DNA of 64,000 nucleotides from Manduca sexta (GCF_014839805.1 NC_051116.1:5623556-5687555), one strand, 5' to 3'. Counted from the stretch's first letter, positions 1 through 10,884 are shown. Numbers and translations are program-made. The notes: a model not told the origin generated them from the sequence alone.

Positions 1-1125
1 CTACCTAGTGTGATACCACATTCCACTAATGAAATCTCCCACAAAGAGGTATATCTTCACGAGATATACTATTACTTTCATCCAACTTGAGAAATGATAA
101 ATTATGAATCCATTTAAATAGATAGATATATAGATTATAATAAATCTGAATTTAGTTTTCGATATAATATCGATTACCAATTCGAGCGTAATACCTTTCA
201 TATTTAACACCTAAATACGGGAAAATGACTAATAATGATAAAGGGATTTGTCCATTATTTTATAAAATGCAATAAAAAACGCTACGTTTTATTATATTCA
301 TAGGGGCAGTTGCCAAATTGCTTTTTTTATAATCGTTAACAAAATAGAAAACAGAAAAAATATGGGAATCGTATCTATAAGTCTAGTGCTAAAATGTTAT
401 TGTCATACCATAACGTTAGCGATAACGATTGTGAACCGGCATCATTGCCAGGGACCTTGTATTGTTGCGTTTAAGTATTGCAAGAGATATAAATAACATA
501 GCTAAAATATACTTATATGATTCCAATAGGTTTGCCCTTATTCCATGCAATCTTACATACGGGCGAAAAATAGGTCTTACATCTCTATCCACCCTCAAAA
601 AAAATGGCCGCGAAGCTATGTTTAATAAGATTAGTAAGTGTTCACCTGAAACTAAATACCCAATTACCCTTTTCCATCCTTCCGTGATAAGATATTGTGT
701 CTATATAATATATAGCTCAATCAGTATATAACATATGATGGCAATGTCCTACATTAAAAAGATTTTCAAAAACAATAAATTCCAGAAATAATACCATTCA
801 ACAAACTTTTCTTTCTTATAATATTAAGTTAGGTATTTTAGTCGATTTAGTTTACTAACAAACATCCAAACACTTATACAAAAATTTGCAAAAACTTTCG
901 CATTAAAAAAATAAACATAAGACCAACATACGAATCGCCGCGTTTCTCACGTCGATGTACCGAGAGCTTTATCCGAAACAATATGAAACCTTGGTGGTCT
1001 GTAGCCACAATGCACTCGGCGGCACCGGCACGCTCCATTTAACTTCTCCCACGTACCCATAATGCCAGTGGGACAAGGCTGCTCATTATTATGCTAATAT
1101 TTATACGGGATATTTTCTAAAAACG
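1..1125. other. AT-rich sequence without recognised gene
   Basis: No repeat family or convincing exon is seen. A short open stretch around 462-731 has no recognisable domain and its mirror strand is equally open, so it is probably chance. An ATG at 604 in a good context runs ten codons to a GTAAGT at 634, which could be a tiny first exon, but nothing else supports it. Bases 960-1080 are less AT-rich and may be an old transposon remnant. Confidence 0.5.
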
Positions 1126-1127
1126 GC

Positions 1128-1390
1128 AATGAGTGATGAGGGGCGACGGCTTGCTAGTTGTACACGGTACGAGTACAACTACCGCGCTGGGATCCTGGGT
1201 TCGAATCCGCTCATCAGCTTGGAGTCAGAAAGCTGTCGATGTGATACCCTAGTTCCTCGGAAAGCACGTAAAGCCGTTGGTCCTGCGCCTGATCTCTCTC
1301 AGGTCATGTAGGATTGCAGACTGAGACTGAAGGAACAGAGAGTGCGCCTGTGTACTGCGAACATACTTGTGAACTATAATATCTCTATAT
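1128..1390 (+). mobile_element. tRNA-derived SINE, family LepD
   Basis: The copy starts with a tRNA-like head and has a perfect pol III B box (ggttcgaatcc) at 1198-1208. A second copy at 53,446-53,815 shares the head and the downstream body ('aaagcacgtaaagccg', 'tgcgcctgatctctc', 'gaaggaacagagagtgc'). The head resembles LepC, so both probably derive from one tRNA-like promoter. It is too long and not foldable enough to be a tRNA gene. Confidence 0.75.
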
Positions 1391-1399
1391 ATTTTGCCT

Positions 1400-1788
1400 T
1401 TTTCTCGTCATAGAAAATATATAAATTTCGAATCAGGTCACTTTAGTTCTAAAGGTGCGTTATTCAATACCTGCTTATAGTGTGATGTAAATACACCTCC
1501 TTAAAAGTAATCTTAGCGGCGATCATAATAAGGCGACAAAAAACTGTTATAACGACGCACTAAGCCCCAATCTAAAAGCCCAATAATTACTCTGACAAAT
1601 TCCCACACAAAACCCACCAGACTGATAGACGCGAAGTCTGGCTCGGAAGCTGAAAACAAATCACCGATCCGTCTGGCGCGCCGCCACGCGAACTATAAGG
1701 ATCATCCGGATTACGATTGTTTACTGTATTCGTGTTGTCATGGCTTCACGCCTTTCGGGGGTAGGCAGGAACACACTTCGCTAAGTGC
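1400..1788. other. Unassigned sequence, locally GC-richer
   Basis: A stretch with runs such as 'ccgtctggcgcgccgcc' near 1670. No reading frame or family is recognised. It may be the end of an unrecognised transposon. Confidence 0.3.
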
Positions 1789-1789
1789 T

Positions 1790-2017
1790 GTTGGTAGGAT
1801 ATTTTATATCCGAACGGATAGCGACCATCGCATATGAGGTATTAAAACCCGCCATAATGCCCACGTAGCTGTGTATATCCGGTTCCAACAGGCCGGCATA
1901 ATTGTGTCGACTGGCGAGGAGTAACCATCTCTCGTCAGTCGCCTTTCTATTGGACTCCACTCCACTTACCATGAGGTGTAGTAGGGTCACTCTATCGTGC
2001 AAATATAAAAATATATA
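1790..2017 (+). mobile_element. Retroposon-like repeat, family LepE
   Basis: Diagnostic blocks are 'gtgtatatccggttcc', 'cataattgtgtcgac' and 'ccacttaccatgaggtg', followed by an A-rich tail. About nine copies occur in the window, all ending in an A-rich tail where complete. This looks like the 3' end of a LINE or a SINE mobilised by one. Confidence 0.75.
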
Positions 2018-2019
2018 TT

Positions 2020-2594
2020 ATATGCGACACTTTGAGAACATGTTTGGATGATTAGAAATAGTCAAACCTGGAGGAATTTTGATGTAATTTGGCACACTAT
2101 GAGATCATGTTTTAGATGATGATAATTGTTGGCTACTGTTTATCGCATTAATGCTTTCCCGTGAGATATAATTTTATTAAATGCATGTCCTTATAGCTAT
2201 ATTGATTTAGGAACTTTATAGCGAGAAAGGCTCACGCAAGCGAAGTCGCAAACATCTAATCTCCAAAACAAACATAAGGTCTACTACCCAATGATTCGCT
2301 ACAACATCAAAACCAGCACAAAGCAACATTTCCCAGTTATCTGTCTAAAATATTCCATTAATGTAGGTGACCATTAAATCTTTGCTAAATTCTTGGTAAT
2401 TCACTCCTGCGGTCACTTGGCGGTCAAGACGCTTTAGATAAAAGGAACGCTCGTCCCTACTCTAAGTGAGTTAGCTATCGTATTTATGCTAGAGGATTTC
2501 ATGGTGACTTTCTTAAATTATTCCACAAATGAGAAAAGATGAAGATTGAGGGAATGAGGTCTTGAAATGTTTTTTATATACAGGATTTTATCTA
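2020..2594. other. AT-rich spacer
   Basis: Nothing recognised; no reading frame of note and no repeat shared with the rest of the window. Confidence 0.4.
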
Positions 2595-2780
2595 TCGATA
2601 TATATGTACTATGTTCTAGATTTGGCGTTCCGAACATTCAATGTGTTCAACTGTATTGAACTGCAATCCATTCAAACTGACTTTAATATGGTCAATAATG
2701 ACAGCTTTTGATTGTGTACGGAGTGGCGCTCATGATATAAGAACTCGAGTCTAAGTGTAAACCTGGATTTGAATAAAAAC
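2595..2780 (+). repeat. LTR-like repeat, family LepH (partial)
   Basis: Shares 'ggcgctcatgatataagaac', 'tcgagtctaagtgtaaacc' and 'tggatttgaataaaaa' with copies at 42,475-42,715 and 49,200-49,560. The compact TATA-like gatataag followed by AATAAA is typical of a long terminal repeat. The copy stops where LepI sequence begins. Confidence 0.5.
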
Positions 2781-2838
2781 AGACTTGTTATCACAGCAAT
2801 ACTCCGTCCTTAGATAAATAACTTCTATGAATAAGGGG
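2779..2838 (+). mobile_element. Fold-back MITE LepI, one arm only
   Basis: Matches the right arm of the complete LepI copies at 20,361 and 52,886 ('agacttgttatcacag', 'tccttagataaataac', 'ctatgaataaggggg'). The left arm and centre are missing. Confidence 0.7.
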
Positions 2839-2904
2839 GTTTTGTCTTTAAGTAGGTCATTTATTATTAGTGACTACTATAGTTTATGCATGAGATCTTG
2901 ACCT

Positions 2905-3122
2905 AAGAGTTGGACAGAAGAGCAACAGATACTCACCCATTCTATCCTTGTAGGGATATAGACAAATACTACACAACCAGTGTATCAACACATTTCGAGT
3001 ATTCCGTCCCATGAAGCGATAGAGATGCTGTTTGGTACTGAGCAGGAAACCTAGTATCACTTTGCTGGGAATCGAACCCGGAACTTCAAAGCGGTGTACC
3101 CACACGCAACACAACTACGCAA
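2905..3122 (-). mobile_element. tRNA-derived SINE, LepC-like variant
   Basis: Reads on the minus strand from a tRNA-like head ('gttgcgtagttgtgttgcg') to a B box GGTTCGATTCC, then a LepC-type body ('tgctcagtaccaaacagc', 'catgggacggaatactc'). More diverged than the other LepC copies. Confidence 0.65.
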
Positions 3123-3369
3123 CCAAAATAGTCTTCAAAATATCAACTGTAATATGTTTAATGGCATGTTAGCGCCGACACACAACTGGGACGCGATAAC
3201 ATCAGCTAGAAGAGAAGATTAAACAGGCTTCCACAGCATACTAATCTACAGAAGTCGCTTTTATCGTCTCTCGTTATCTTGTTATTAAAATAACCCCCTA
3301 GGTATAACTTAATAAGCACGTATGACATTACTTGTTTAATTTATGGATGGTAAACTCGACTCTCTGACT

Positions 3370-3618
3370 GTCTCGGTGGCGTAGTTGTACTGCATGCGCG
3401 GTACGGCAGCGCTCTGAGGTCCTGGGCTCGAATCCCGGGTCGTGTAAAATGATATGAGGGTTTTTATGCTCAGTATCAGCCCGGAGTCTGGAATTTGTGC
3501 CCGATATGGCGAAAGGCTCGCCCCCTATCACATCATGGGATGGAACACACTTGGCGAAAAGTGGGTACCCTGGTTGCGCCTATGGATACCTCTTCGGAGA
3601 TAAATGCATGGTGTGGTA
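3370..3618 (+). mobile_element. tRNA-derived SINE, family LepC
   Basis: Near-complete copy. A tRNA-like head ('ggtggcgtagttgtactgc') is followed by a B box variant (ggctcgaatcc, 3425-3435). The body carries 'cagtatcagcccggagtc', 'tgcccgatatggcga' and 'cacttggcgaaaagtgggt'. At least eight other LepC copies or fragments lie in the window, on both strands, so this is an active or recently active family. Confidence 0.85.
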
Positions 3619-3669
3619 AACTCTACCGACTTTGGAATAACAAATATATATTGTATGATATAATGTACT

Positions 3670-3820
3670 TTACTGTTGGTAGTTCTCTTATATGTGAGAG
3701 TCGCCTGGGTAGGTGGCCGCAATGTCTATTTCTACCGCTAAGCAGCAGTGTGCAGTCACTGTTTTGTTACGGTTTGAAGGACATTGTAGCCAGTGTTGCT
3801 GGACATAAGAAGACATATAA
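3670..3820 (+). mobile_element. Retroposon tail, family LepA (5' part)
   Basis: Carries the 5' portion of LepA ('gtgagagtcgcctgggtagg', 'tttgaaggacattgtagcc') and stops before the usual poly(A) end. See the entry at 57,568 for a complete copy. Confidence 0.75.
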
Positions 3821-3824
3821 TTAG

Positions 3825-4421
3825 GGTTCCCATTGTTGCCACAATAGGTATAATTTATTTTTCTAATTTTATGTTTTTTTTCTCGTTTTGTTAGTACGTT
3901 ATACTATTTGTGTGCAATAATAAAATCTTTCTTTCTTGCTTACATAATATGGCACAAATAAATAACGCACTATACCAAGTTAATTTTATAATATTTGTAT
4001 AATTAATAAGACTGACAAATGTTTTTGGTGATTTCATTTTACGAAAAACAACTTCAAATCCACTGCAATTGTTACAAATATAAATTAGTACTTTTTTACT
4101 CCTGGTCATAAATTCACAACAATTTTCTATAATAAACGGATAACACATTGATAATAACACTATAAACAATCCAAACAAAAAAATAGTAATAAAATGTTAT
4201 AAAAGTGATGTTTGGTTGCAATATAACGCTACGAAAGAATGTGCTTTAATTAATAAAATCAAAACAGGTTTCAACACCTCTTGTAAATACTTGTTTGTTT
4301 GTCTGTATTTTAAAATGTCTGAGAGAAGTGCCCTTAATAGTTATTTTAAATTGGACCTAACTATATTTGGGGCAAAGCTGATTAAGTAGAATAAATTCTG
4401 TAATTTTTAAGTTAGTCGATA
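3825..4421. other. AT-rich spacer
   Basis: Very AT-rich. A minus-strand open stretch of 95 codons (3891-4178) is rich in Phe, Ile, Leu and Tyr, as expected by chance in such sequence. An AATAAA followed by 'tctttctttc' at about 3920 recalls the 3' end near 56.6 kb. Confidence 0.4.
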
Positions 4422-4600
4422 TTTTTTTTATTACTTTGAATGACGAGACGAGATAGCCGTTCGTCTGATGGTAAGCGATACAACCCTAAACAGTAGAAAC
4501 ACCATCCTTGAATTACAAAGTATTGTTTGGTATTCCACTGCGCTTGCCATCCTGAGACATGAGATGTTAAGTCTTATTATGTCCAGTAGTTACACTAATT
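4422..4600 (-). mobile_element. LepA retroposon tail (minus strand)
   Basis: Plus-strand poly(T) followed by 'ttgaatgacgagacgag', 'cgtctgatggtaagcgatac' and 'ttggtattccactgcgct'. Truncated at its 5' end near 4600. Confidence 0.85.
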
Positions 4601-4604
4601 TAAT

Positions 4605-5079
4605 AATACTCTGTATTTTACTTGTTAATGTCGGAGTATGTGCGGAGTGGACCTCATACTTTGAGCTTCAATGTGGGCAGTACAAATAGTTTTTTTTGTC
4701 CGAAGGGCCTATTAAAAAATATTTTGATCTCATGAAAAGTGAGTAGGCACCGATAAAAGCGGACGTACGGAGCGACCTAGTCGTGAAATAACCACCAAGC
4801 TGCTTAAATAAAGATTTAAAAAAAGTTAATCTGGCTATATAAAATGCAGATATTTCACATTTATTTTCGTATGCTGCTTTTCTAAAATGGCCGCCACAAA
4901 ACCACAAACTATATGCATTACTAAGTTATTAATAGAATCCGAGCACGATCAATAAAGTTTGGGGAATTCTACCGCGATCCTGAATTAGCATATGAGGCTG
5001 CAGATATGGTCTCTTCAATCTGAGCTTATTAGTTACATTTAAATGAACTTCATACATGGAATACCTAATTAATAACTAA
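4605..5079. other. Unassigned sequence
   Basis: A minus-strand open stretch at 4668-4907 (79 codons) has no motif I recognise. Nothing else supported. Confidence 0.35.
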
Positions 5080-5195
5080 CTTTTGCTCGCGATTGCGCCC
5101 GCGTGAACGATTTTTTCTGGGATAAAAAATAGCCTGCCTCCTTCCCAGATTCTGAAACTATCTCCATACTAAATTCCATGGAACTCCGTTCGTTT
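5080..5195 (+). repeat. LepL repeat fragment ('cgcccgcgtgaa' family)
   Basis: Carries 'ttgctcgcgattgcgcccgc', 'gggataaaaaatagcctgcc' and 'ctatctccatactaaattcc'. This block recurs about ten times here and is a very common insect repeat layout. Confidence 0.7.
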
Positions 5196-5321
5196 TTTTT
5201 TTGAGTTTATCGCCTTCGGACGCGGCAATGGATTTTGTTTTATAATATGTAAGGAATAAAGATTGTCTAGGTGATCTAACCACCACCAGAATACTTTTCC
5301 TGCAGCCCAACAGGAGTTTGC

Positions 5322-5365
5322 ATTATGTTCCAGTTTGAAGGTCATTGTAGCCGGTGTGAATGAAT
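5322..5365 (+). repeat. Small LepA fragment
   Basis: A short match to the LepA body ('tttgaaggtcattgtagccg'). Confidence 0.5.
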
Positions 5366-5544
5366 GTGTAAAAACTTAACATCGAATTAAAAATGAAACA
5401 GCTCTTCCGCACTTAGCACTACAATATTTATTTCTTAGAATACTTTTACATTTGGATCACAACTCACTAGACACTAATTTCCGTCTCCAATGCTTAAATA
5501 GAACTAACTTAACGCAAGTAAACCGAACATCGCGTCAGTCTTTA

Positions 5545-5557
5545 TACTACCCACTTT
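5545..5557. repeat. Target-site duplication, 3' side of I-like LINE
   Basis: The 13-bp word tactacccacttt directly precedes the poly(T) of the minus-strand LINE and recurs exactly at 10,872-10,884. Confidence 0.9.
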
Positions 5558-5650
5558 TTTTTTTTTTTTCTCTTTATTTATTTATAGAGGGTTAAATCTT
5601 TACAGATTATGCCACCCTCATTATAACATCAACAAAAAAATACAACATAA
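5558..5650 (-). other. LINE 3' UTR and poly(A) tail
   Basis: About 80 bases separate the ORF2 stop from a run of about 12 A (read on the minus strand). An ATAAATAAATAAAG stretch containing AATAAA lies just before the tail and can serve as the polyadenylation signal. No tandem-repeat tail is present. Confidence 0.8.
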
Positions 5651-7920
5651 CTAACTAAGACTACTTCTTCGCTTTATACCTAAATTAACGAGTTTGTACA
5701 GTGCCCTGGCGATTTCCGAAGTAGGATTCGCGAGGACACTGTTACATTCTCCAGTCTCATAAAATTTATTATGAGTCATCGCCAGCTCGTGTCTCTGTGG
5801 CTCGTTCCGGCGACACGCCATAATGATGTGATATACATCCTCAATACTATTACACACTGTACAATTCGGAGAGTCTACTTTACGCATTAAAAAGGCAAAT
5901 TTGTTGAGTGGTATGTGACCGGAGCGAAGTCGCAGAGCTGTTGCGATGGTATGTCTCCCCATGTCGGCCTTGTCAATCCATGATCGCTTAAAGACGCTAG
6001 GCTGTATTGTTGCGTACCATATACCTTTGCTTTTACTTCGTTCATTAAAATATTCTTGCCATATTTTATAACAACGTTCCCGGATTTTATATTGAACTTC
6101 TGTGTAAAACGGTTCACATGAGTAATCTACACCATCTATTGTCGCCTCTTTAGCTAACTTATCTACAACTTCACTACCTTTAATGCCAACATGGGAAGGC
6201 ACCCATTGCAACGTCACATTTTTCTTACTTTCTCTAAGTTTACAAATTATATCGAGAATACTGTAAGCTATAGGAATCCCCCGTATGGGTGATGTACAGC
6301 GACACAATAATTGTAAGGCACTACGGGAGTCTGTTAAGATTAAAAAATTGTTGTGTGAAATGGAGTCAATATACGATAAAGCTTCTAAGATTGCTATAAG
6401 TTCAGCGTGCATTATCGAAATTTTGGCATTAATTTTAAATTTTATTGATATTTTTGTCGCCGAATCAAAAACAGCAGCTCCAATTTCACCATCGCATATT
6501 GAAGCATCGGTATATATAATATAGTGACCGATATAGTTATCATTTAAGTATTTATCACATAGCAGTTTTAATTGACACCCCTTGTAATTTTTCTTTGCTT
6601 GTGCGACCCCATCAATATCTATTTTAACTACATTATTCAAGTCCACACTCCTAACCCAAGTAGGTAACTTAAAAAATTCTAAAATGTCGCTACGGAAAAT
6701 TATTTCATTTTTTAATGTTTCATGAACCGTCACTAAAATGGGTTTGTCTTTATTTCTCCAGTAAGGGTAAGACCTCATCGCTGATAAATTATCCAATAAA
6801 CTGATAGTACAATTATTTTTAAAAGATTTACATTTTAACCAAAATTTGCTAGACAAATATTGCCGACGGATGCTCAAAGGGGGGATCGAAAGTTCATTTT
6901 CCATAATATGTGTAGGTGTAGTCTTTATGAAGCCTCCAATAATACGCAAACACATATTCTGTACACGATCAAGCTTTATTAGATGTGTTCGGCTACCGCT
7001 ACCATAGAAAAAACAACCGTAATCTAAACGACTTCTGATAGAAGCTATGTAAAGACGTCTTAGAGATGATGGGTGTACACCCCATCCAGACCCTGCTAAT
7101 AACTTGAAAATTTTAACGAATTTTAGTGTTTTTGCTGTCAATTCGTTTATATGTTTTATCCAAAGACATCTAAAATCAATCCATAAGCCCAGATATTTTA
7201 TGCTATCAACTACTTCTAGTAGTAATCCATTGATATATAGTTTGATATTTTCCCTTTTATAACCTCTTTTAAATATACAAACTTTACTTTTTGTAGTAGA
7301 AATATCTAAACCCAAACCTGTGATGATATCATTAAACTTATTTAAGGCTGATTGTAATTTAAGTGATCCTGCGAAACAGTTTTGGCAAGTAGTGTATAAG
7401 ACAAAATCATCAGCGTATTGAGCTACATGAACTTCATTTATAGTTTTACAAATAGGTACAGTAGCAATGTTAAATAATAAGGGCGATAACGGGTCACCTT
7501 GGGCTAGACCGCGGCCAGTATTTCTGTTAAATATCATGTTGTCTACGCTAATGGTAAGTTGCCTATCTTTAAGAAAATTCCACAAATAAAGACAAATTTT
7601 GGGTCCTATATGTAAATTTTTGTTCATATATTGCAGTAGCGGGACTATTTCGATATTATTGTATGCATTATCGATGTCAATGAAACATCTTATAGTCTTC
7701 TGACCTTCCGAAAATCCCGCTTGTATTCTGCAGACTAAGTTTGAAAGACTGTCCAGACTAGAACGACTTTTTCTGAATCCTACTGTGCTGTCTGAAAATA
7801 TTTTATTTTTTTCTAAATACCACTCTAATCTGTTAAGTATCAAATAATGAAATGTTTTGCATATACAAGATAACATGGAAATAGGACGCAACTTTACAAA
7901 ATTGGAAGAAGAATCAGTAT
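5651..7920 (-). pseudogene. LINE ORF2, part 2: reverse transcriptase and RNase H
   Basis: The downstream portion of ORF2, frameshifted from part 1. Residues numbered from the longest open stretch (764 codons). RT: 'RPIS' block near 20, motif A FIDIDNAYNN at 88-97, GLAQGDPLSPLLFN at 146-159 and catalytic YADD at 177-180. RNase H: D480 (YTDAS), E515 (MHAEL), D539 (LTDSR) and D595 (VVDKLAKE) all present, with WVPSHVG at 581-587. A C-terminal CCHC follows (C695, C698, H706, C711; spacing CX2CX7HX4C). These domains carry out target-primed reverse transcription and removal of template RNA. No stop codon interrupts this part, so loss of function rests on the frame break near 7,920 only. Confidence 0.92.
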
Positions 7921-9381
7921 CGGTACAATACTGATTTGACGCCACTGTTTAGGTACGAATCCGTTAAGGAAGATCTCATTATATAACATTAATAGGACAT
8001 CTATAGCATTTTCTGGAAAATATTTGATCATACTATAGGAGATGTTATCTTTTCCGGGAGTCGTGTGTCTAGATTTTAAACATTTTAGAAGCTCATGTCT
8101 AGTAAAAGGTACCTCTAATTTTGACATATGTGGAATAAAGCTAGGCGTATCTGGGCTTGCGGAGTCTGGTGTCAATGATGTTAAAAGATTTTCAATGTTG
8201 ATTTTGTCTATATACAGTTTGGACGAATTGTGATAGCCTTTCATCCATCGCAATTTATGCCACATTTCACCGGCGGAGATTCGGTGATCTATTGAGGAAC
8301 AAAAATTACGGAAAGAAGAACGTCTAGCCTCTCTTATCAGTTTATGTGACTCATCTAATCTGTTTCTTAAGATATTATAATTTTCTGGGATCGGGTTTCG
8401 TCGAAAATTTGCTAATGCTAGGCGTCGTTTGGCAACTGCCCTCGACAATGTAGGGTTCCAATAGGGTTTCGGTGTAAAATTAATTGCAGGCCCTGTATGA
8501 GCTTTATAATATGGAATATATTTATCAGCGGCTGTGTTCACCAAACTTTCAAACAAATCATAGGTATGTTGTAGATCATCTAACTTAGTAAAATTATTAA
8601 ATAAACCGCGTACAAGTGTTCTGTATGAAGCCCAATCGACAACTTTAAAATTTCGACGATTGAATGACGGGAACTTACTTGGGTTGAAAGAACCATATGT
8701 TATTTTAATCATAAGATGGTCGCTTCCCAATGTCTCATATAACGTCAACCATTCAAGTTTAACCGCTATATCATGGGAAGCTAATGATAGGTCTGGTGAG
8801 GATTTCTGTAAAATGCCGTTAACTAATTTCATGCGCGTTGGCCTACCATCATTCAATACAATGTAATTATTTTCGGATAAGGAATCGAACAATTGATTTC
8901 CTCGTTGGTCGGTTTTATAGGACCAGGTACTATGGTGGCCATTGAAATCACCGAGTATTAGAGTACCTCTGTTAACTAGCGATAGAAGAGAGTCCCAATC
9001 CCCAGAAGAAGTGGTCACCGAAGGTGGACAATAAACGCAGATTATATGTTGGATATCTTTGCAATTAAATACTTGAATTCTTAGTACTTGAATTCCTGCG
9101 TTCTGACATATTACTACAGTACTGGAAACTTTTATAGAATTGTGAACTAACAATGCAATACCTCCATAGCCATCCGATCGGTCATTACGAAATATGTTAT
9201 AGTTTCTTAGTGTAAGTTCAGTCTCCGGCTCTAACCAAGTCTCACAAAGAGCAGCAATGTGGATTTTTTCTTGAATAAGTAAGTTTTCGAAATTTAACAA
9301 TTTTGGTCGAAGACTTTGACAATTCCATTGTATTATATTTATACGAATATTATTACACGTTCTAAACATTATTGGAATCAA
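7921..9381 (-). pseudogene. LINE ORF2, part 1: endonuclease and RT start
   Basis: Starts at an ATG that overlaps the ORF1 stop by about 20 bases, a usual arrangement in two-ORF LINEs. The apurinic-like (EEP) endonuclease occupies about residues 12-230. Visible residues are QWN at 18-20, catalytic E47 (ALCETW), D145/N147 (LGDFNGHH), D197 and the terminal SDH at 220-222. A linker and the first RT motif (KQWRQISIVPIL) follow, and the frame then breaks at about 7,915-7,930 where the family normally has a Lys-Pro-Gly-like segment. A short deletion is the likeliest cause. The endonuclease nicks the chromosomal target and provides the primer. Confidence 0.9.
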
Positions 9382-10710
9382 TTATAAAGTTAAATATTCT
9401 CATAAGTAAAGGCCACTGTGACATAAAGCCTACAATCCAAATAAATAACCACTTTATACAAATTTTAATGACATTATGAATTTTTACCGATATTGAGTCT
9501 CTTTTAGAAAATATTGCTTGTTTTAGCTTAAAAAAAAGTTCTTTTAAAGTAACGTTTTCTTCTGAGGTTCGTTCATTTGCTGGATTTTTAGTCTCAGTTG
9601 TATCATTGCACTCACTATCCACAGATTCTTCATCAGACAGGTCGAGAACCCAGCTTTGAGTATTGAACTTCATTTTGCTTCTAGCCGTAGATCTTGGTTT
9701 CTCTAATGGAGATTTAGCGGGCTTCGGTCGTTGATTATAGTGTAACGTACGTTTTACGGCATCCGCATAGTGACTAGTGTTCAAAGATGTTTCGGGTATA
9801 CCTAACGTGCAATTAAACTCTGACATAATGAGCCTGAGTTTCCTTTCCTTTTTATACATTGGGCAATCTTTTGATAGGGCTGCATGGTCCCCAGAGCAAT
9901 TGGCACACTTTAATCTGTCTGTTTCACAGTCTGCATGTTCTCCGCTACATTTAGGGCAAATAATTTTGGAAAATACACATTTTTAACCGAATGTCCTAGT
10001 TTCCAGCATCGAGTGCATTGGGACACAGGAAATACATATTTCTCAACATTAATATTAAGGTTATCTACAGTGACATACGCTGGTAAGTATGGTCCTTTGA
10101 AACATAGCCGAATTGTTTCGCTGGGAATCCATCCGTCTCCACCTTGGTTACGCCGGTTAAGGCGTCTCGCAGAAATAATTTCGATTGAGTTAGGACTTGC
10201 AATATCTCTTAGTATCTGTTCTTCTTTAAGGTCAATGTCTATATTTTTAATTAAGCCATATGAATAACTCACCTCCATAGCTTTGGACATTCTCCATCCC
10301 AAACTAACTAGTTGCTGACATTTTAGAAATTTCTCTGCGCTTAACTCATTACTGAATTCTAATCTTATTTTATATGCATTTATGTACTTAATCTTTGTAA
10401 TGTCATTAATATTATGTTCTTTAAGTATTTTGGCTAATCCAAAATGTTTGGGCAATTTTTCTAGGCATGAGACATAAACTTCGATTTTATTGTAGCACTC
10501 TTTTATTTTTTTGGCATTTCGTTCTACCACGGTCCAATCATTTTCATCTTCCTCTCTAATACGCTTGTTAGGCGTTTGTAATTCTTCTGTTAGTGTATTT
10601 TGTTCAATGTTATTGGATAGCAGAATATTATGTCGCACTATATCATCTTCTAAGCCAGGGTCACAAATATTGCTGTCGGATGAGCATAATTCCATTTCGT
10701 TATTCGACAT
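9362..10710 (-). pseudogene. LINE ORF1: CCHC RNA-binding protein, one frameshift
   Basis: ORF1 opens at 10,710 (MSNNEMEL) and runs about 240 codons in one frame to about 9,984, then continues in another frame to the stop at 9,362. The break falls at a 5-base A run (minus strand; 9,980-9,984), so loss of one A explains it. The first knuckle CTRCWKLGHSVK sits on the break. Two further knuckles follow in the second frame (CPKCSGEH and CANCSGDHAALSKDC), the usual three-knuckle pattern of LINE ORF1 proteins. The acidic N-terminal part ends in a basic segment (KRIREEDENDW), followed by an RRM-like region. The C-terminal 40 residues are unusually hydrophobic (CIKWLFIWIVGFM). ORF1 proteins bind element RNA. 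Confidence 0.85.
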
Positions 10711-10734
10711 TAATATATTGATTTGAAATAATTA

Positions 10735-10871
10735 TTCGCCGTCGTGTAATAGCCGTGCGCGGGCGGCGCACGGCGCACGGCGCGAGCACGTGCACGCTGT
10801 TTAATAATTAACGTAGAATTGTACGATGAACGCGGACACGGGCACTCCGTACGAGCGTCTCACCGCTACTG
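10735..10871 (-). promoter_or_regulatory. LINE 5' UTR with likely internal promoter
   Basis: About 150 bases between the element's first base and the ORF1 ATG are much richer in G+C than the surroundings and include repeated 'gcgcacggc' words. The element begins CAGT, as many arthropod LINEs with internal pol II promoters do, and GGAGTGC lies about 24-30 bases downstream where a downstream promoter element would sit. Promoter function is inference. Confidence 0.55.
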
Positions 10872-10884
10872 TACTACCCACTTT
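10872..10884. repeat. Target-site duplication, 5' side of I-like LINE
   Basis: Exact second copy of tactacccacttt (5,545-5,557). The host sequence continues with 'gatgttaacatc'. Confidence 0.9.

Larger units (their letters stand above)
5558..10871 (-). mobile_element. Full-length I-like non-LTR retrotransposon (LINE)
   Basis: An element of about 5.3 kb on the minus strand, bounded by an exact 13-bp target-site duplication. It has a GC-rich 5' UTR starting CAGTAGCGG, then ORF1 with CCHC zinc knuckles, ORF2 with endonuclease, reverse transcriptase, RNase H and a C-terminal CCHC, a short 3' UTR and a poly(A) tail. Domain content (EN, RT, RNase H; two ORFs) fits the I group of LINEs rather than Jockey or CR1, which lack RNase H; the exact clade is inferred. 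The copy is complete at both ends, unlike most LINE copies, and its TSDs are identical, so it is fairly young. One frameshift in each ORF makes it non-autonomous as sequenced, although the rest of both frames is intact. Confidence 0.93.

Noticed and set aside
604..633. Ten-codon ATG exon ending at GTAAGT
   Set aside because: Too short and without promoter or further exon support; listed only as a possibility.
1198..1208. Possible true tRNA gene from a perfect B box
   Set aside because: The head does not fold as a cloverleaf of normal size and the body continues as a SINE shared with 53,446-53,815. The same holds for the LepB and LepC heads.
3891..4178. 95-codon minus-strand ORF
   Set aside because: Hydrophobic composition follows base content; no recognisable motif.
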